Shown here: piece by piece, positions 1 to 9,800 of the stretch | Layout: every line of letters begins with the position of its first letter | Numbering within the stretch: position 1 is the first letter of the stretch | Origin: Parachlorella kessleri | Taxonomy: Eukaryota; Chlorophyta; Trebouxiophyceae; Chlorellales; Chlorellaceae | Direction: 5' to 3' | Assembly (NCBI GenBank): GCA_001598975.1 | Contig: BBXU01000658.1 | Coordinates: 1 to 18,207, forward strand | DNA: 18,207 nt | The notes under the pieces: generated by a model | The model's database searches: none | Told to the model about the DNA's origin: nothing | Seen by the model: only the letters and a program-made list of their open reading frames with translations | Made by a program: the position numbers and the translations under genes

Positions 1-43
1 CACCCACCCACACCCCCTACACGCCCCGCGCGCTGGCCTGCAG

Positions 44-3000
44 GTGCTGCTGAGCTTAACGGAGCAGGCCACGCGGCTCCAGGTGGAGAAGCTGAGCCTG
101 CGGGAGCAGCTGCACACGCTGGACCAGGAGGTGGAGGACGCGCTGGCCATGCACGACTCCCTGGCCGCCACAGACGCAGTGCTGCAGCAGGCACGCCCGG
201 AGCTCTGTAGTTTCTCAGTCCTCCGTGCATGGTGTGGGGCGTGGTGTGGCCGGCCGGCCGGCTACCACCAAGTCTGGGATGTTATGTACACCAAGGTTCA
301 TGCTGCTTGCTGTTTGAAGTGGGAGTTACGCCCTTTGAACAAGGGGTTGGCACTGGGCCATGGGCATGGGAACTCTATGCACTAAAGTACGGTGGGCACA
401 GCTGGAACAGATGTGACCCAGTCCTTGTCTTGACCCCCACAGCCCGCCTCCCTAACTCTCCATCCCTGCCTCCCATCATATCCGAACGGCTTCACCCGCA
501 AGCCTCCCACCAGGCCCACCGGAACCACCAGCACGATTGCCCCTGCAGGAGGCCAACAACGAAGTCTTCCGGCTGACTGAGGCCCTGGGGGCGGCCCAGG
601 AGGCCCTGGCAGCGCGCGAAGCGCAGCTGGCAGCAGCCCAGGAGGCCGCCTCGCTGCTGGCGCAGCAGCTGGCGGAGCGTGAGGAGGAGCTGCAGGGGCA
701 GCTGGGCGCGGCGCTGGAGGGGGTGGCGGCTGAGGTGGAGGCCAAAGAGCGAGCGATAGAGCAGCTGCAGGTGACGCCCCCGGGGTGGGTGGATGTGGGT
801 GTGGGGGGGGGGGGAGCGGGGCCTGCGGGGATTTGGTCAGGGCTGACAAGGGGACTTACTGCTTCATGTGGTGGCAAAGGGGGCATGGTGGACGCATGTG
901 TGTATGAGGCTGGCATGAGGACGGTGCAGAGGACTCCTGGAGGAGGGGTGTTGTGGTCATGAGTGCGGGTGGCCAGTCGGGTTTGGCCGCCGCGCCGGGG
1001 AGTCGTTGTAGGTCCTTGACTGTCATGGGTGGGGTGGCCAACGCATTGAGTGTGAGCCCTGGTTCCATGAGAGGTTCCACCAGCAAGTATGGCTTCATGC
1101 ACGCTTGCGCCACATTCTGGCCACTTGCTGAAGCCTCGGCGGCAACTGTATGCTAGTTTGTAAGGAACTATGCTAGTAAGGAACCACTATGGATCCACAA
1201 GGTACATCACCTTGTGACTTGTCACATACCCCTACCAAGACCTCCCTGTGCGACAACCTGCCTGTGTGGCTGTCTGCGACACAGGGGTTTGCTGAAGCTT
1301 GTTGTTGATGGCGCCGGTGCTCAGTAGCCATTCAAGCGCAGTTTTAACAGCTCACATCAACTGTGCAGGCGGAGGCGCGGCGGCTTGCGGCTGAGCTGGA
1401 TGCCGCCAAGAGGGGGCACCAGGCGGAGATGGCCCACGTGCTGGCACAGCTGCAGGTACTTAGAAAAGATATAGGTATCACATCGGAGGAGGTTGGGCAG
1501 CGGCACGTCAAAGGGGCCAGCTCAGGTGCAGGCCTACCAGGGAGGTCACTAAGGAAAGCAGCAGCACACGGCAGCAGCTGAGAGTGTGCATGTGCCATGC
1601 CAGGCCCTCGTGCCCCACGCCACGCGTGCATGCCCATGCCAGCACAAGCTGGGGCGCTGCATACATGCAGCGGCATCGCTCAGTCCTGGTGCGAGTAATC
1701 CAGTGCCTGCCCTGCCTGCCATCGGCCGCAGGATAATGAGGCGCAGCTGCTTGGCAAGGTTTCTCAGCTGGGCAAGCAGCTGGCAGCGGCCCGGCAGGAG
1801 CTGGCCTGCAAAGAGGCGCAGCTGGAGGCCACGGGGGGCGCCCTAGATGAGGTGACGCCACCTGGCGTGCTGGGCATGCTAGGGATCTGAACGCACATTG
1901 CTGTCCTAGGTGTTTACCTGGCTGGCTGGCTGGCTGGCTGGCTGGGTCATTGGCATTGTTGCATTCACAGCCTTGGGGCCGGTGGTGGTGCTGGAGCGTC
2001 AAGCTGCTTGCCTGGCTGTCCTCCATACCCTAATCACAACAAGCTGTGGACGGCGTGTGATGAGTCAGCCGGCCGTAAGTTGCGCCCCAGTGTATTGCCC
2101 CGCAGGCCCGCGGCGCCGCACGCAGGGCAGCCAGCGAGGCAGCCGCTGAGCTGGCAGCAGTGTGCCAGGGGCACAGCCAGGAGGTGGCGGCGCTGAGAGG
2201 GCGGCTGGCAGAGGCAGTGGCCGAGGCGGCAGCTGATGTGGCGGCGGCACGCAGGGAGCACGCTAGGGAGGTGGCGGCCCTGCAGGAGCAGCTTCAGGAG
2301 GCTCAGAAAGCCCATACAAAGGTGCTCCAATCTGCACTCCTAAGGGTTGCTACAAGGCACAGACCCTTGTTGGGTCAAAGAGTGGGCTGCTTGCCTCCCC
2401 AATATGTGGCGGATTGTGCTGCTCAAAGGCAACGTGGCTGCTGAGTCAAGCAGAGACTCTGGACGCAGGCGTGCATTGTGGGTCATTGGACGGCTCTGCT
2501 GCCCAACAAACAGGGGTGCCGCATAACACGCAGAAGCTCGCACATCTCGTGCAACAGGTCCAGAAGGGAGGCAGCAAGTGCAGGGCAGTGCATTTGCTGT
2601 TGGCTAGCGGGAGAACTTCCCTTGCTGCCCCTGCTGCCGTCGCAGGCAAGAGCCAAGGCCAAAGCCATGGCCGCCAGCTTACATGAAGTGGCAGGGCTCA
2701 AGCAGGCTCTGTCGGCAGCCCAACAGCAGATCACCCAGCTGGAGGAGCAGCTAAGTGAGGCTGAAGCCTCCCACAGCTCTGAGCTGACCGCCTTGCGTGG
2801 GCAGCTGCTGGCGGCTGGGCAAGCAGCGCAGCGCGAGGCCAGCGAGGCGGCCGCTGCTGGGGATGCTGAGCATGCTGCCGCGCTGCGCGAAGCGAGCGGC
2901 CAGCAGGAGCACCTGCGGCGCCAGCTGGCGACGGCAGAGGAAGCCAGCAGCCGCGAGGTGGCAGCTGTGCGGCAGCAGCTGCAGGGGCAGCTGGTACTGG

Positions 3001-6000
3001 CAGAGCTGGCCAGGGCCCGTGAGATCTCAGGCCTGCGCCAGCAGCAAGTAGCAGCAGAGGGCGCTGTGCTGTCCCTTCAGCAGCGTTTGGGGGAAGCACT
3101 GGCGGCTCAGGAGGCGGCCCAGGGGCAGGCACAAGCCCAGGTGGCTGAAGCAGAAGCAGCTCTTGTGATGCTGACCGACCAGTTGCAAGCCGCGGGTGTT
3201 GCGCATGCGGCAGAGGCTGCCGCCCTGCGGCAGCAACTGGCCGGGGCTGAGGGGCAGCTGGAGAGCTTGAAAGAGGGGGTTGCTGCACGGGAGGCTGATG
3301 CTGCAGCCCTGCGAGAACAGCTGGCCAAAGCTGAGGAGCGAGCTCAGTGGCTGGGGGATGCGGCAGTGGCTAGGGAGGCCGAGGCAGACGCCCTCAGAGC
3401 GCAGTTGCAGGTGGGATAGCAGGAGGAATGCCGGGGTGCTCTGCTCGTGCAGGGGCCAGTATGTGCCGCATGTACTGCAACACACATATGCCAGTTTAGG
3501 TTGAAGCGCCTTTGGGGTCGGCCCTGGTCGGCTTCCCCACACTGCCTGGTATCTAGACTGGTGTTCGATGCGACTTTTGAGTGTGCACGAACCTGGTGAC
3601 CTCCACTTGACTGTTGAGCCAAGAATGCCCCCAACCACACACACCCTGCCCTTGCCTCGGGTGCAGGCAGCACAGGCGGCTGTTCAGCGGCTGGAGCAGG
3701 CCCTAGCAGAAGCCGCGGCTGCCAGGGAAGCCGAGCTCCAGGCAGCCCAGTCCAGCCTGGCAGCCTCAGTGCAGGCACAGCATGGCTTGGAAGGGAGGCT
3801 GGCTGAGCTGGAGGCCCAGCTACAGGCAGCTCGAGCGGACGCGGCAGCTGTGCAGGAGCGAGCGGGCGCTGCTCAGGCCGAGGTTGTGCAACTGACAGCA
3901 GAGCTGGCTGCAGAGAGGCGGCAGCGGGACGAGCTGCAAGTTCGGGAGGCGCGGCTGCTGGTGGAGGCTGCGTCTCTGCGCCAAGCTGCCGACGACTCTG
4001 ACAGCCGGGTAGGCATGCCTGGCTTTGGTAGATTTCTTGTTGGGGCCTGGCCTGGCGGGATGCTAGTTGTGAGGGACAGGATCTCCAATCTCCATTCTGG
4101 GCTACGGGGTGGTGTATTGTGGTTATCTTGGCACGGCATGCTAGTACTGAAGTGGAGGTGTTGCCGGCATCAATAGGGCGCCAGTCTCCCGGCAGTTAAC
4201 TGCTCGATAAAGTTTCTTCGGTTGGCATCCTTGCTCCTACAAGGGGGGTTGTGCTGGCAGGGGGCCAGCCTGTTACTGTAGTGCAAGGCACTGGGTGCCT
4301 GCCATGCGGTGCAGGTACAGGCCCTCCAGAGGGAGCTGCAGCTAATCCAGACAGAGATAAGCGACATGCAGGTATGCCAGTCCCAGACTACTGGAAGGGT
4401 TCATCACCTCTGGGCGGCATGCAGATCTCCGATGCTAATGCTAGATGTTCATTTGGTTTGCGTGTCAGCAACAACCAAGGGGGCACTTGTCAGCCAGCCA
4501 GTGGGCAGCTCCTCCTGGTGCTCTGTTGGCTTCAGCCGTCGGTGCGACACAACTCCAGCTGGGGCGAGTTGAGTCCACCTCAGAACCGTCCTTGCGCCTG
4601 CCCAACAGCACAACCCAGCAGCAGTGTGTCCCCTGCTGTCCCCCGCAGGTCATGGCGGCTGACCTTCTGGAGCAAGACGCGGCCCGTCTGGTTGAGGCCT
4701 CTGGGTCGCCTAGTGAAGCTCAGAGCCAGCCTCATGACATGGTAGGGCTGCCCAGCTCCGGAGAGGCACCTTCCTCCCTGGAGGCCACGCTGCGTACGCT
4801 GACCTGCCAGCTCAGCGATGCCAGCACGGACCTGGAGCAGCTGGGGAGGGAGAGGGATGTGGCGGCCCTGGATCGGGACACGTTCCAGAAGCAGGTCACC
4901 GAGCTGCGGGCCGACAAGGTGGGTGGCGGTGGACAGATGGGTAGCTGGGCACAAGGCGGGCACCATGGAGTTGTGAATAGGGCAGCATAAGTCTGCAATG
5001 GTTGCATGTGCTAGTTCCCAGATTCGACACAAGGAGGGCTTGTGAGCAATCAGCCATCACTGCTCGAAGCGCAACAAGCAGCAGTTGGAGTGCTATAATT
5101 GTACTACACCACAGCAAATGATGTAGCAGAGTCCCCGCAGCTCAGGAAGCCCCTGCCTGCCTGCCTGCCTGCCTGCCTGCAGGAAGTGCTAGCATGCCAG
5201 CTGGCTGAGCTGCAGGCCTTGCAGTCTTCATTGCAAAGGCAGCTCCAGGCCTCTGCCAGCCGCGAGCAGGAGCTGCAGCAGCGCCTGTCTGCTGCAGAGC
5301 ATGCAGCACGACAGGCACAGCAGCAGACACAGCTCGGGGTGGGCTCCCCCGCCCCTGCGGCTGTCACCCCAGGCATTGCTGGGCCCCCGGGCAAGCTGCG
5401 GCTGCCGCCGCTGCCGCCGGTGGCCGCCCTGCGGGGGGGAGGGCTGCCCTGCCGTGTCACAGGCGCCCTGGCTTGCAACAGCCCCCGCGGGGTCACCCCC
5501 CGCGGTGGGGGCACCCCTCGGGCCGGCACGCCACGAGGTTCCGGGATGCCAAGCGGCGGCGCCGCTGCTGCAGGCCCAGCAGGCATAGCAGGGGCAGCGC
5601 CAGGCGACGCTCCCTACAGGAGGGCAGCTAGCGGCCACCACAAATGGGTGCTGGCGCCCCTGATGGGCAGCAGCCAGCCGCGGCGCTCCTCCTCCAGCCG
5701 CAGCGTGCGGTCCTTCCGCAGCAGCAGGAGCGGCCAGCGGCGGCAGGGCCAGCAGCTGCAGCAGCAGCCGCTGGTCGTGCGGGTGGGCAGGTGGGCGCTG
5801 GGCGCCGGTGTGGCAGCCGTGCTGCTGGCAGCACAGGGGGGCGAGCAGCAGCAGCAGCAGCAGCCTTACGGCCAGGACCCCCGACGCAGCAGCGGGACGA
5901 GAGGCACACCAGGTGGCAGCGCGCGGAGAGAGGAGGTTGAGCTGCTGCCGCCGGTGGTGCCCATCCCCAGGAGTGTGCCCTCCCAGATGGCACGGCTCCC

Positions 6001-6049
6001 AGCAGCGACGCCGCCACCGATGGAGGGTGGTGGTTCACTGGAAACGTAA
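44..6049 (+). CDS. Long coiled-coil protein, 3' part (10 visible exons, 5' end outside window)
   Basis: Exons read as 44-190 (or 44-178), 549-770, 1369-1455, 1732-1851, 2106-2321, 2646-3410, 3667-4008, 4315-4371, 4649-4918 and 5183-6049, ending in TAA. Every junction is phase 0 and nearly all have clear GT...AG ends, giving about 1030 visible residues. Nine exons plus the start of the last encode an Ala/Glu/Gln/Leu-rich heptad coiled coil. Exon 2646-3410 alone gives 255 residues and ends in a 28-residue repeat. The last exon leaves the coil after about 50 residues. It then has a Pro/Gly stretch with several TPRG motifs, a basic Ser/Arg segment near 5680-5750, a short hydrophobic run (WALGAGVAAVLLAA, near 5791-5832), a six-Gln tract and a Pro-rich end. 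The family is not recognised; golgin-like or cytoskeletal tether proteins have such coils, but that is only a resemblance. The first exon's donor is uncertain: GC at 191 or GT at 179, both keeping phase 0. Confidence 0.82.
803..814 (+). repeat. Poly-G run in intron 2 of the coiled-coil gene
   Basis: Twelve consecutive G bases shortly after the donor at 771, in a G-rich stretch (about 780-825). It could form a G-quadruplex in the nascent RNA and is prone to length errors in sequencing. Confidence 0.8.
1149..1184 (+). repeat. Tandem imperfect duplication in a long intron
   Basis: TATGCTAGTTTGTAAGGAAC (1149-1168) is followed at once by TATGCTAGTAAGGAAC (1169-1184). The second copy lacks TTTG, so this is a small tandem duplication within the 598-base intron 771-1368. 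Confidence 0.85.
1196..1225. repeat. Two overlapping perfect inverted repeats
   Basis: CACAAGGT (1196-1203) pairs with ACCTTGTG (1209-1216) over a 5-base loop. GTGAC (1214-1218) pairs with GTCAC (1221-1225) over a 2-base loop. The two share bases, so they are mutually exclusive hairpins. They sit just after the tandem duplication at 1149-1184. Confidence 0.8.
1918..1945 (+). repeat. (CTGG)7 microsatellite
   Basis: Seven perfect CTGG units in intron 1852-2105 of the + coiled-coil gene. No function is evident. Confidence 0.95.
3222..3410 (+). repeat. 28-residue coiled-coil repeat
   Basis: Within exon 2646-3410, three units start ALRQQLAGAE, ALREQLAKAE and ALRAQLQ, each 28 codons apart (four heptads). 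The third is cut off by the exon end. VAARE / VAREA recur at matching places in the first two units. Confidence 0.8.
5152..5179 (+). repeat. (CCTG)7 microsatellite forming a splice-acceptor tract
   Basis: Seven CCTG units run directly into the CAG at 5180-5182 that opens the last exon. The repeat therefore serves as the pyrimidine-rich tract of that acceptor, and its length may vary between strains. Confidence 0.9.
5846..5863 (+). repeat. (CAG)6 coding repeat, six glutamines
   Basis: Six in-frame CAG codons in the last exon of the + coiled-coil gene, just after its hydrophobic run. Confidence 0.9.
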
Positions 6050-6174
6050 GGGAAGAGGTGAGGTCAGGAATGCGTGTATTCTGTGGGGGCGGCTGAGCTG
6101 GCTTGCGTGTGTGGCAGAAGCCCTGCCCGACGTTTGTTGAGGGCCAAGATGTTGCATTTGTTGTTGAACGGGAT

Positions 6175-6179
6175 TGTAA
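6175..6179 (+). terminator. Candidate polyadenylation signal TGTAA for the + coiled-coil gene
   Basis: TGTAA is the main polyadenylation signal known from chlorophyte algae. This copy lies about 125 bases after the TAA stop at 6047-6049. Later copies at 6542, 6711 and 6738 are alternatives. Chance occurrence cannot be excluded for a 5-mer. Confidence 0.35.
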
Positions 6180-6292
6180 GCACCACCAGTTTTGATGTAA
6201 GCGTGCCTTTGGGCAAGGCTGCGTTGGACAGTCTTTCTGCTGCTAGTTTGGGAGCTCCAGGGCAGTTGATGATGGTGGCAGGTGTCCAGACT

Positions 6293-6297
6293 TTACA
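6293..6297 (-). terminator. Candidate polyadenylation signal for the minus-strand coiled-coil gene
   Basis: TTACA on the + strand is TGTAA on the minus strand, about 530 bases past the stop at 6827. No closer copy was found, so the 3' UTR would overlap that of the opposing gene, unless another signal is used. Confidence 0.25.
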
Positions 6298-6826
6298 AGC
6301 AGGCAGGCTGGATGCTATGGATGGGTGCATGAAAAGTGTGGCAGGGTGGTGAGCAGCAATTATGTGATTGCAACGTGACGATAAGCTGCTGCTATGCTTG
6401 CTCAATATGCGGTTACCATCTTGCGACCTGCACTGGAGGACCTGTGAAAACATTGTTGTGTATGATGAGAAGATTGCCTTACTAGAACTTGACTATGATG
6501 ATGGACTGGCTTTTCCATAACCGAGCGGTGAAAGGACTAAATGTAATGGGTCAATTTGTGTTACCTGTATGCACTGGTAAATAAGGCCTTGTTACCCCAT
6601 CGACGTTGGTTGCCTGAAAACTCACAAGGTTTTGCGTAAGCACCACTGGCAGTCAGCCGATGACAAGCAAATCGGTACAAAGAATACAGCAAGCCAAGCA
6701 TGCTCATGGCTGTAAAAACTCTTCACCACTGCCAGACTGTAAGGTCCAACCATTGCTCTGCCTAACACCCGTATACTGCTCCTGCACATCCTAAAGAAGA
6801 CAGATACCTAAGCCCCCACACATATA

Positions 6827-9800
6827 TCATTCCTCTCCAACAGAAGAGGTTGCGGGGGTGGGCTTGGCCGCAGCGGGGGGAGCTAGTGGCACGGCTGCAG
6901 AGCTAGAACTTGATGTGCTTTTCGTAACCCTGGCGACAAATACGCGGGGCTTTGTTGACGGCTGCTCCTCCACCTGGGAGCGACCCGCCCTAGCCCAGGC
7001 TAAGGAAGCCGCTGTCACCAATAGAGGAGCCAACAGGCTGGCACCTGCCGCCAAAAGCAGGTAGCTGACAGCCGGCCGACGCGCATAGGGCTTCAAGGCC
7101 GGGACCTGCAACATGCGCTGCAAGACTGCATCCTCCAAGCGGCTCCGCGCTGCAAATGCCGCTTCAGTGCTGCGCTGCCAGCCGTCAACAGCCAGGCGGC
7201 GAGCCGCCAAAAGCCCTCGCTGTACAGTATTCTGGGCAGCAGCAGCGCCGCGCACCACTGTTCCCTTGACGCGGGGCCACCCTTCTCCCAGGTGCTGCTC
7301 CAATGCCGCCTCCGTGCGTGCCAGCAGCGGCATGCAGCGGGTGTGCCACCACGCCTTGACCAGCGCCTTGGCCCGATTCCAGGTGACCGCTGCTTGCTGC
7401 TGCGACCGCTGCAGCACCGGCGACGCGTGCTGCTCCCACTGCTGCTGCACCCATCCAGCTGCCGCGCTCATTGTCCGGGCAACCGCATCATAGCCAGCAA
7501 CTGCGCCAGCATGGATTGCCGCCTTGGCTGCTTCCACCCGCACCTCCAGCCAGTGCGGCAACAGGGCTGCAGGGCATGCGTGCACTACCTCAGGATTTTC
7601 ATCAACAAGGTCGGCCCTTGCCGACCTCAGGTGACACCAGACTTTCAGGCACAAACCCATGAGAGGTTGAGTAAAGTCTCATACGAGCCTCCCAGTGGGA
7701 ATGCAGTTCCAGCAACTACTGGCCTGGACCTTTGACAGATTGCTTGCGTAAGTATGCAGGCCGGGCCCAGGCTCCTCTTCCTCACAGCCAGCCAGGCGCC
7801 CCAGTATGATACGAACAAACCATTCAGGGATCCCGTCCGCAGTCCAGGCTCTCTCCTCCACCTGCCCCTCACCTGATGCATGGTGCTGCTGCAGCTTTTC
7901 GTGCTGCTCATGCGCTGCCAGCGATGCCACCAGCTTGTCTAGCAGGCCCTGAACCAGGACTACCTGCTCCTCTGCTTTGGACTGGGCTGCCAGGGCCACC
8001 TGCCTGCCTTCTTCCGAGGCCCGAAGAGCTGCCCGCAGCTCGTCTGCCCCCTCTGCCTGGCTGGCAGTATCCTCAAGCCTGCAGGTAAGGTTCAGGGGGG
8101 CATGGCGGTGAGCATCACATGTTGGGTCCTCGCCCATTGGAAGACGCTTGGTAGCATCACTCGGGCACCTAGTGTCGTGCACAGTGGCGTGAGGCTCCCC
8201 TTACCATAGCACACCCTGCCATGAATGGCAAGTAGTTGGTAGGGGGGAGTAGTAAGCATGTAGGCGTCCCGCAACCACCAACGCCATTCACGCGATTCAC
8301 CATCAGCGACTGACGCACACATCATCCAGCCTCACCTCTGCGTGAGCTGGAGCACCTCCGCCTGCAGACCGGCTATCCTGCCCTGCGCTCTATGCTGGGC
8401 CGCCCTGGCACTCACTAGCTGCTCCTCCAGCTCAGCCATGCCATGAAGCTTGGCCCGAGCTTCCTCCAAACTGCACTTGCATGAAGATTCCGGGTGATAA
8501 AGGTAAGGCTGGCTTATGTGCGCACTGGCGACACACATGCATGACCTTGTCGGCAAAGGTTGTTTGAGCCCTCCTAGGAAAGATCCGAGCCAATCCTGGC
8601 CGGCTGGCTAGCTGGCTGGCCTGCCACAATGCTTTTCTTCCAAATCGCAGACTAAACCATCAGCACACTGCCCACCATGAGTACCACCAGTTGTGTACAC
8701 TGGCAGTCTCCGGAAGCCTCAGGCCGCCCCACTAGACATCACTCCTTCCCTCCACCCCTGATGCAGCACTTTTCTCTGCACACAGCACTCCCTCACCGCT
8801 TTCCGAGCCGCTCCGCCTCCGCCTGGGTGCTCTCCTCTGCCCGCCTGGCCTCCTGCAGCGCCCGCTCAAGGGCTGCCTTCCTGCCGCGCTCCTGTTCCAG
8901 CTCCTCCTGCAGGCTCCGTGTGGCTTCTTCCGCACTCGCAAGGCGGTCCTTGATGGCTCTCAGCTCACTGATGGCCTCGTCTAGCTGCAACAAGCAGATA
9001 CATAGATGCACTGGGTTACCTCCAAATGCAAATCGAAGACTTCTCCTCTTCCCTCTCTTTGTAATACTACAAAGCCGTGGTAACCTATGCCCACTTTACC
9101 CTTTCCAAATTCAGCTGCCACCAACAGCGCAACCAAGAGACCATGGGGCGATTTCTCGAGCTGTGCCCACCTCTGCTGTGCCCACAGACTGCTTCAGCTG
9201 CCCCTGAAATTCCAGCAGCGCCTCATCTGCTGCTGCCAGCTTTGCACGCAAGTCTGCAACCTCCCTGGCAGCGCTGTCGTCCGCCTTCGCCTTCTGAAGA
9301 TCCTGCCGACACTCTCCCACTGCCTCACTGGCGTCTAGCAGCTGCTTGCGCAGAGACGCAGCCTCTTTCGTCGCAGTGGCGACAGCCAGTCGCTCCTCTG
9401 CGTGCTGCAACTCGCACTCGCTGGCTGCCCTGTTCGCATCTGCAAGCTGCCGCCGCAGCGCTATTGTATTCGCAGCGGCGCCGCTATCGGCCTGCCGCTC
9501 TCTCAAGCTCTCCTGGCACTGCCCGGTGGCCTTGTTGGCCTCTGCCAGCTGCCGCCGCAGCGATTCTGCTTCCACAGCAGCGCTGCGGTCTGCTTGCTGC
9601 TGCTCCCTGAGGTTCTGCTGACACTGGTCGGCCGCTCTGTGAGCCTCCGCCAGCTCCTGTCCCAGACTCTCTACTTGGGCACACGCTGCACAGTCAAGCT
9701 GCGGCTCCACTAGGCTGTCTTGACGGCTGTCAGTTGCCTTGCTGGCGGCCTCCAGCTCTTGCTTCAGCTTGGCAACCTCGCTGGTGGAGGTGGCGGACTT

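Larger units (their letters stand above)
6050..6826. other. Convergent 3' region between the two coiled-coil genes
   Basis: These 777 bp lie between the stop codons of two genes that face each other. TGTAA motifs for the + gene occur at 6175-6179, 6542-6546, 6711-6715 and 6738-6742. For the - gene, the only TTACA (TGTAA on its strand) in this stretch is at 6293-6297. No coding potential was recognised; the base composition is less GC-rich than in the exons. Transcripts of the two genes may overlap here. Confidence 0.6.

Noticed and set aside
476..1102. Long minus-strand open frame
   Set aside because: It is Pro/Ala/Ser/His-rich, lies opposite a coiled-coil exon and introns, and has no domain. 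Such frames are expected opposite GC-rich coding DNA.
1456..1500. Possible extension of exon 1369-1455 (VLRKDIGITSEEVGQRH)
   Set aside because: The donor CAG/GTACTT at 1456 is phase 0 and fits the next exon. No later donor keeps the frame, although the peptide is faintly coil-like.
2731..3288. 185-codon minus-strand open frame
   Set aside because: It mirrors the strong coiled-coil exon 2646-3410. The plus strand has clear heptads and matching splice sites; the minus frame is Pro/Ala/Gln-rich noise.
6255..6520. TGATGA motifs resembling snoRNA C boxes
   Set aside because: No D box (CTGA) at a suitable distance and no terminal stem; the motifs are AT-richer 3' UTR sequence.
7645..7911. Minus-strand frame containing SYWGAWLAVR, tempting as the W-L motif of the coiled-coil/TM family
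   Set aside because: Splicing 7873 to 7566 (CAG/GTGAGG to CTGCAG/CC) matches phase and joins HHAS to LLPHWLEVR, a better match followed by the amphipathic region and TM segment. The SYWGAWLAVR frame has no phase-matched partner.
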